This document shows, piece after piece, positions 8,601-9,524 of a DNA stretch of 9,524 nt (its first letter is position 1; each line of letters opens with the position of its first letter). Under the pieces are notes generated by a model. It ran no database searches and was not told the DNA's origin. It saw only the letters and a program-made list of their open reading frames with translations. Made by a program: the position numbers and the translations under genes. Source of the DNA: an uncultured Planctomycetota bacterium (lineage in GTDB: Bacteria > Planctomycetota > UBA1135 > GCA-002686595); NCBI GenBank assembly GCA_903829565.1, contig CAIKQM010000564.1, positions 1 through 9,524 of the forward strand. The letters run 5' to 3'.

Positions 8601-9322
8601 AGCTCGGCCCCGTCAACATGGAAGCGATGGCCGAACTCGAGGAAGCCGGCGGTCGCCTGACCTTCATGGAGACACAACGTGCGGACCTCCAACAAGCACG
8701 CAGCACACTCGAGGAAACCATCGCCACCATCGATGGCGAGAGCAAGAAGCTCTTCCTCGAGACCTTCGAGGCCGTGCGCACCAACTTCCAACGCATCTTC
8801 CGCCAGCTCTTCGGGGGCGGTAAAGCAGATGTGACACTGGAGGAAGGCGCCGACCCCCTAGACGCCGGCGTCGACATCTACGCCCGCCCGCCCGGCCGCG
8901 AACTCCTTCCCATCAGCTTGCTGTCCGGCGGCCAGCGCACGATGACCGCCCTCGCGCTCCTCTTCGCCGTCTTCGAGGCCCGCCCGAGCCCGTTCTGTAT
9001 CCTGGACGAAGTCGATGCCGCTCTCGACGAGGCCAACGTCGGTCGTTTCTTGGCGATGCTCGATGGGTTCCGTAGCCATACCCAGTTCGTGGTGGTGACA
9101 CACAAGAAGCTCACGATGGCGGCGTGTGAAGGGCTCTATGGGGTGACCATGGAGGTGAAGGGTGTGTCGCGGCAGGTGTCGGTGGAGTTGGGGGATGTGG
9201 AGCGCTGGGCGGGGCGAGATCACTCGTCGGCGCGCGTTGTGGATCAGGAGTCGGGGGAGCCGGTGGTGGTGTTGCAGCCGGTGGAGAGGGTGGTGGTGGG
9301 GGAGGAGTTGAGCCTGCAGTGA
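5627..9322 (+). CDS. smc: Chromosome segregation/condensation ATPase SMC
   Basis: SMC dimerises, binds ScpA/ScpB and uses ATP to extrude and organise chromosomal DNA loops. The 1231-residue protein has the complete family plan. The N-terminal head carries Walker A GPNGCGKS (32-39), an MRGSEMTDVIF segment (57-67) and the Q-loop VLEQGKID (141-148). A long charged, Ala/Glu/Arg-rich coiled coil runs from about 170 to 525. The hinge (about 530-680) contains ALESALGGRAGALVVD and VHGGHRAAGQGAVSRR. The return coil continues to about 985, followed by LGPVNMEAMAELEE (993 on). The C-terminal head carries the LSGGQ signature (1099-1103), Walker B CILDE (D1127, E1128) and the switch histidine in THKK (H1159). 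About 45-50 residues after the ATPase fold form an extension rich in Val, Glu and Gly. The ATG at 5627 puts MRLKRLQLFGFKSFADR at the N-terminus as expected. It lies 9 bases after the NrdD-like stop; GAGGA at 5606-5610 is too distant to be a clear ribosome-binding site. Confidence 0.98.
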   Translation: MRLKRLQLFGFKSFADRTTFDFGQQTLTGVVGPNGCGKSNIVDATRWVLGEQRPTSMRGSEMTDVIFKGSASRPPLGVAEVTLTLDNSANILQGRGPEVSITRRVFKSGEGEYLLDGEKVRLKDVREMLFDTGLGSRGYSVLEQGKIDSVLSANPLERRRIFEEAAGVSRYRQRKNEAELRLKRVADDMTRLDDLIGELASRVRSLKIQAGKAERWVAARDEWAQGRTRLLRHRAHQGAEELLSLRTQATAHEEHIAQARAARDEAEAGLQLRQQESEVLAARIETLTADASRLSGDGRMVDERRAQLASRAAQREQSAREEGERAGRLSALLSEREAELQRLATELAELETRARAAHQTHMERAQAQVELDRESQALRGAQERANQTTLRLYAARTQNDNRIAALDAALVPLKERVGLASTRLTEALAIVEALRTEQAEHERMAAEAARAQGEHEVHRRELAQHMQEAATAVSRADQEKKQLELDRARAQSTIEVLLARERDLEELSTGAKKVLEAIEKRGEPFTKDALSGIVADHLRTDVSHARALESALGGRAGALVVDSPARVGAVMDWLRAREAGQMSLVCGAGFGGTDSDEAALSDDTRTLGTLLARVEVDDGYEGLARALLAGVWLARDLQAALELVALHPSLRFVTPQGELVDAASVHGGHRAAGQGAVSRRSSAAQLRAGVEELDKKIDALDAQRGEIAAQRIALQKEWEKSSQELEARRVARNAAESALATARARLRDQDSMLRGIEQESSSAVAQIARMENELSQARAAREQAEADHAREAETLRDVEARRTALEEMRAAKAQELALAQLEATTLRTELEGASRRVRDLRSVVEETRLESGRAGRLAEEHAQAATTDREEVAALEERSATILKERAALEEEAGELRTRLDSARLLLGQARAAMDSLSREIEGLQGRLAELRLDEQKTAMARDEIVRRAQEELQLDELALSEGFTPDADLTTNAALDELDVHVRELKSRLDKLGPVNMEAMAELEEAGGRLTFMETQRADLQQARSTLEETIATIDGESKKLFLETFEAVRTNFQRIFRQLFGGGKADVTLEEGADPLDAGVDIYARPPGRELLPISLLSGGQRTMTALALLFAVFEARPSPFCILDEVDAALDEANVGRFLAMLDGFRSHTQFVVVTHKKLTMAACEGLYGVTMEVKGVSRQVSVELGDVERWAGRDHSSARVVDQESGEPVVVLQPVERVVVGEELSLQ

Positions 9323-9341
9323 TACTGGCCCCGACCAGTGT
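9322..9341 (+). terminator. Hairpin at the smc stop codon, possible transcript end
   Basis: ACTGG (9324-9328) pairs with CCAGT (9335-9339) around a 6-base loop. The stem extends by a T-G wobble and an A-T pair to 9322 and 9341, so it starts within the stop codon. No T-tract follows, so intrinsic termination is doubtful. Its position between smc and the next gene is what makes it notable. Confidence 0.3.
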
Positions 9342-9411
9342 GCACGGAATTCCCAACTAGCTGTCCCACCTGGCGCGCGCGCTTCGTCCGTATGGGCGGA
9401 GCACCTACGCC

Positions 9412-9524
9412 ATGACCGCCTTCACACCCGCCTTCTGTCCGCACCCCTCCTGCGCCGGCCAGGCGCGCTTTGCCTTCCAGCACAAGGGCCACTACTGGCG
9501 CCGCTGCGACAACCGCTTCGTGCA
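9412..9524 (+). CDS. N-terminus of a zinc-ribbon protein, possibly transposase-related; cut by the window end
   Basis: An ATG at 9412 opens a frame that stays open to the window edge (about 37 codons). It encodes MTAFTPAFCPHPSC, then an F-x-HKGHYWRRCDNRF stretch. The FCPxPxC start, followed by an aromatic and basic segment, is the pattern I associate with zinc-ribbon N-termini of transposase-like or DNA-binding proteins in GC-rich bacteria. In those, a second cysteine pair and an RTFS-type motif come next, here presumably beyond the window. Visible cysteines are C9, C14 and C32. The 89-base gap after smc and the lack of overlap suggest a unit separate from the smc operon. No strong ribosome-binding site or terminal inverted repeat is visible. 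The frame could be spurious because it is short, and the mobile-element link is tentative. Confidence 0.45.
   Translation, partial: MTAFTPAFCPHPSCAGQARFAFQHKGHYWRRCDNRFV

Noticed and set aside
9244..9492. An 82-codon - strand frame covering the region between smc and the window end
   Set aside because: It overlaps the smc 3' end and the zinc-ribbon frame, shows no recognisable motif, and its Thr/Gly-rich start mirrors the repetitive G-rich smc tail.
1..9524. tRNA or rRNA genes, CRISPR arrays, direct repeats or complete insertion sequences
   Set aside because: Coding regions fill nearly the whole window, the gaps are at most about 125 bases, and none contains tRNA-like folds, regularly spaced repeats or terminal inverted repeats that I can see.

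Overview
The window is a GC-rich, densely packed bacterial chromosomal segment in which every confidently called gene lies on the + strand. In order it holds the 3' part of yidC (membrane protein insertase), mnmE (tRNA wobble-uridine modification GTPase), nrdR (ribonucleotide reductase repressor), a 705-residue gene for a degenerate NrdD-like protein with ATP-cone domains, a full-length smc (chromosome condensation ATPase), and the first ~37 codons of a zinc-ribbon protein that runs off the window. yidC and mnmE are a widely conserved neighbour pair. Codon choice (G/C-ending codons, very few TTA/CTA/TCA) is similar across the window, so the five main genes look like resident chromosomal genes rather than an acquired island. 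Some features (the HLPG form of the MnmE N-domain motif and the pairing of nrdR with an ATP-cone/NrdD-like protein) suggest a Planctomycetota-like or other PVC/deep-branching bacterium. That placement is an inference from remembered family traits, with low to moderate confidence.

Layout: yidC and mnmE share a 4-base GTGA stop/start overlap (1513-1516), indicating translational coupling. A 125-base gap (2890-3014) separates mnmE from nrdR; it contains a short GC-rich hairpin, an exact TTGACA hexamer and the perfect palindrome CCCTAGGG, and is the best place for a new promoter. nrdR and the NrdD-like gene share a second GTGA overlap (3500-3503), and smc starts 9 bases after the NrdD-like stop, so nrdR, the NrdD-like gene and smc are probably one transcription unit. 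A hairpin sits at the smc stop codon, followed by the start of a separate gene.

The most interesting element is the NrdD-like protein. It keeps two ATP-cone-like modules and recognisable landmarks of the anaerobic (class III) ribonucleotide reductase fold. It lacks the paired active-site cysteines, the C-terminal zinc-binding cysteine pairs and the glycyl-radical motif, and it ends about where the zinc/glycyl-radical domain would begin. Being coupled to nrdR, whose product senses nucleotides with the same kind of ATP cone, it is a candidate non-catalytic nucleotide sensor or NrdR partner. Its function is unknown.
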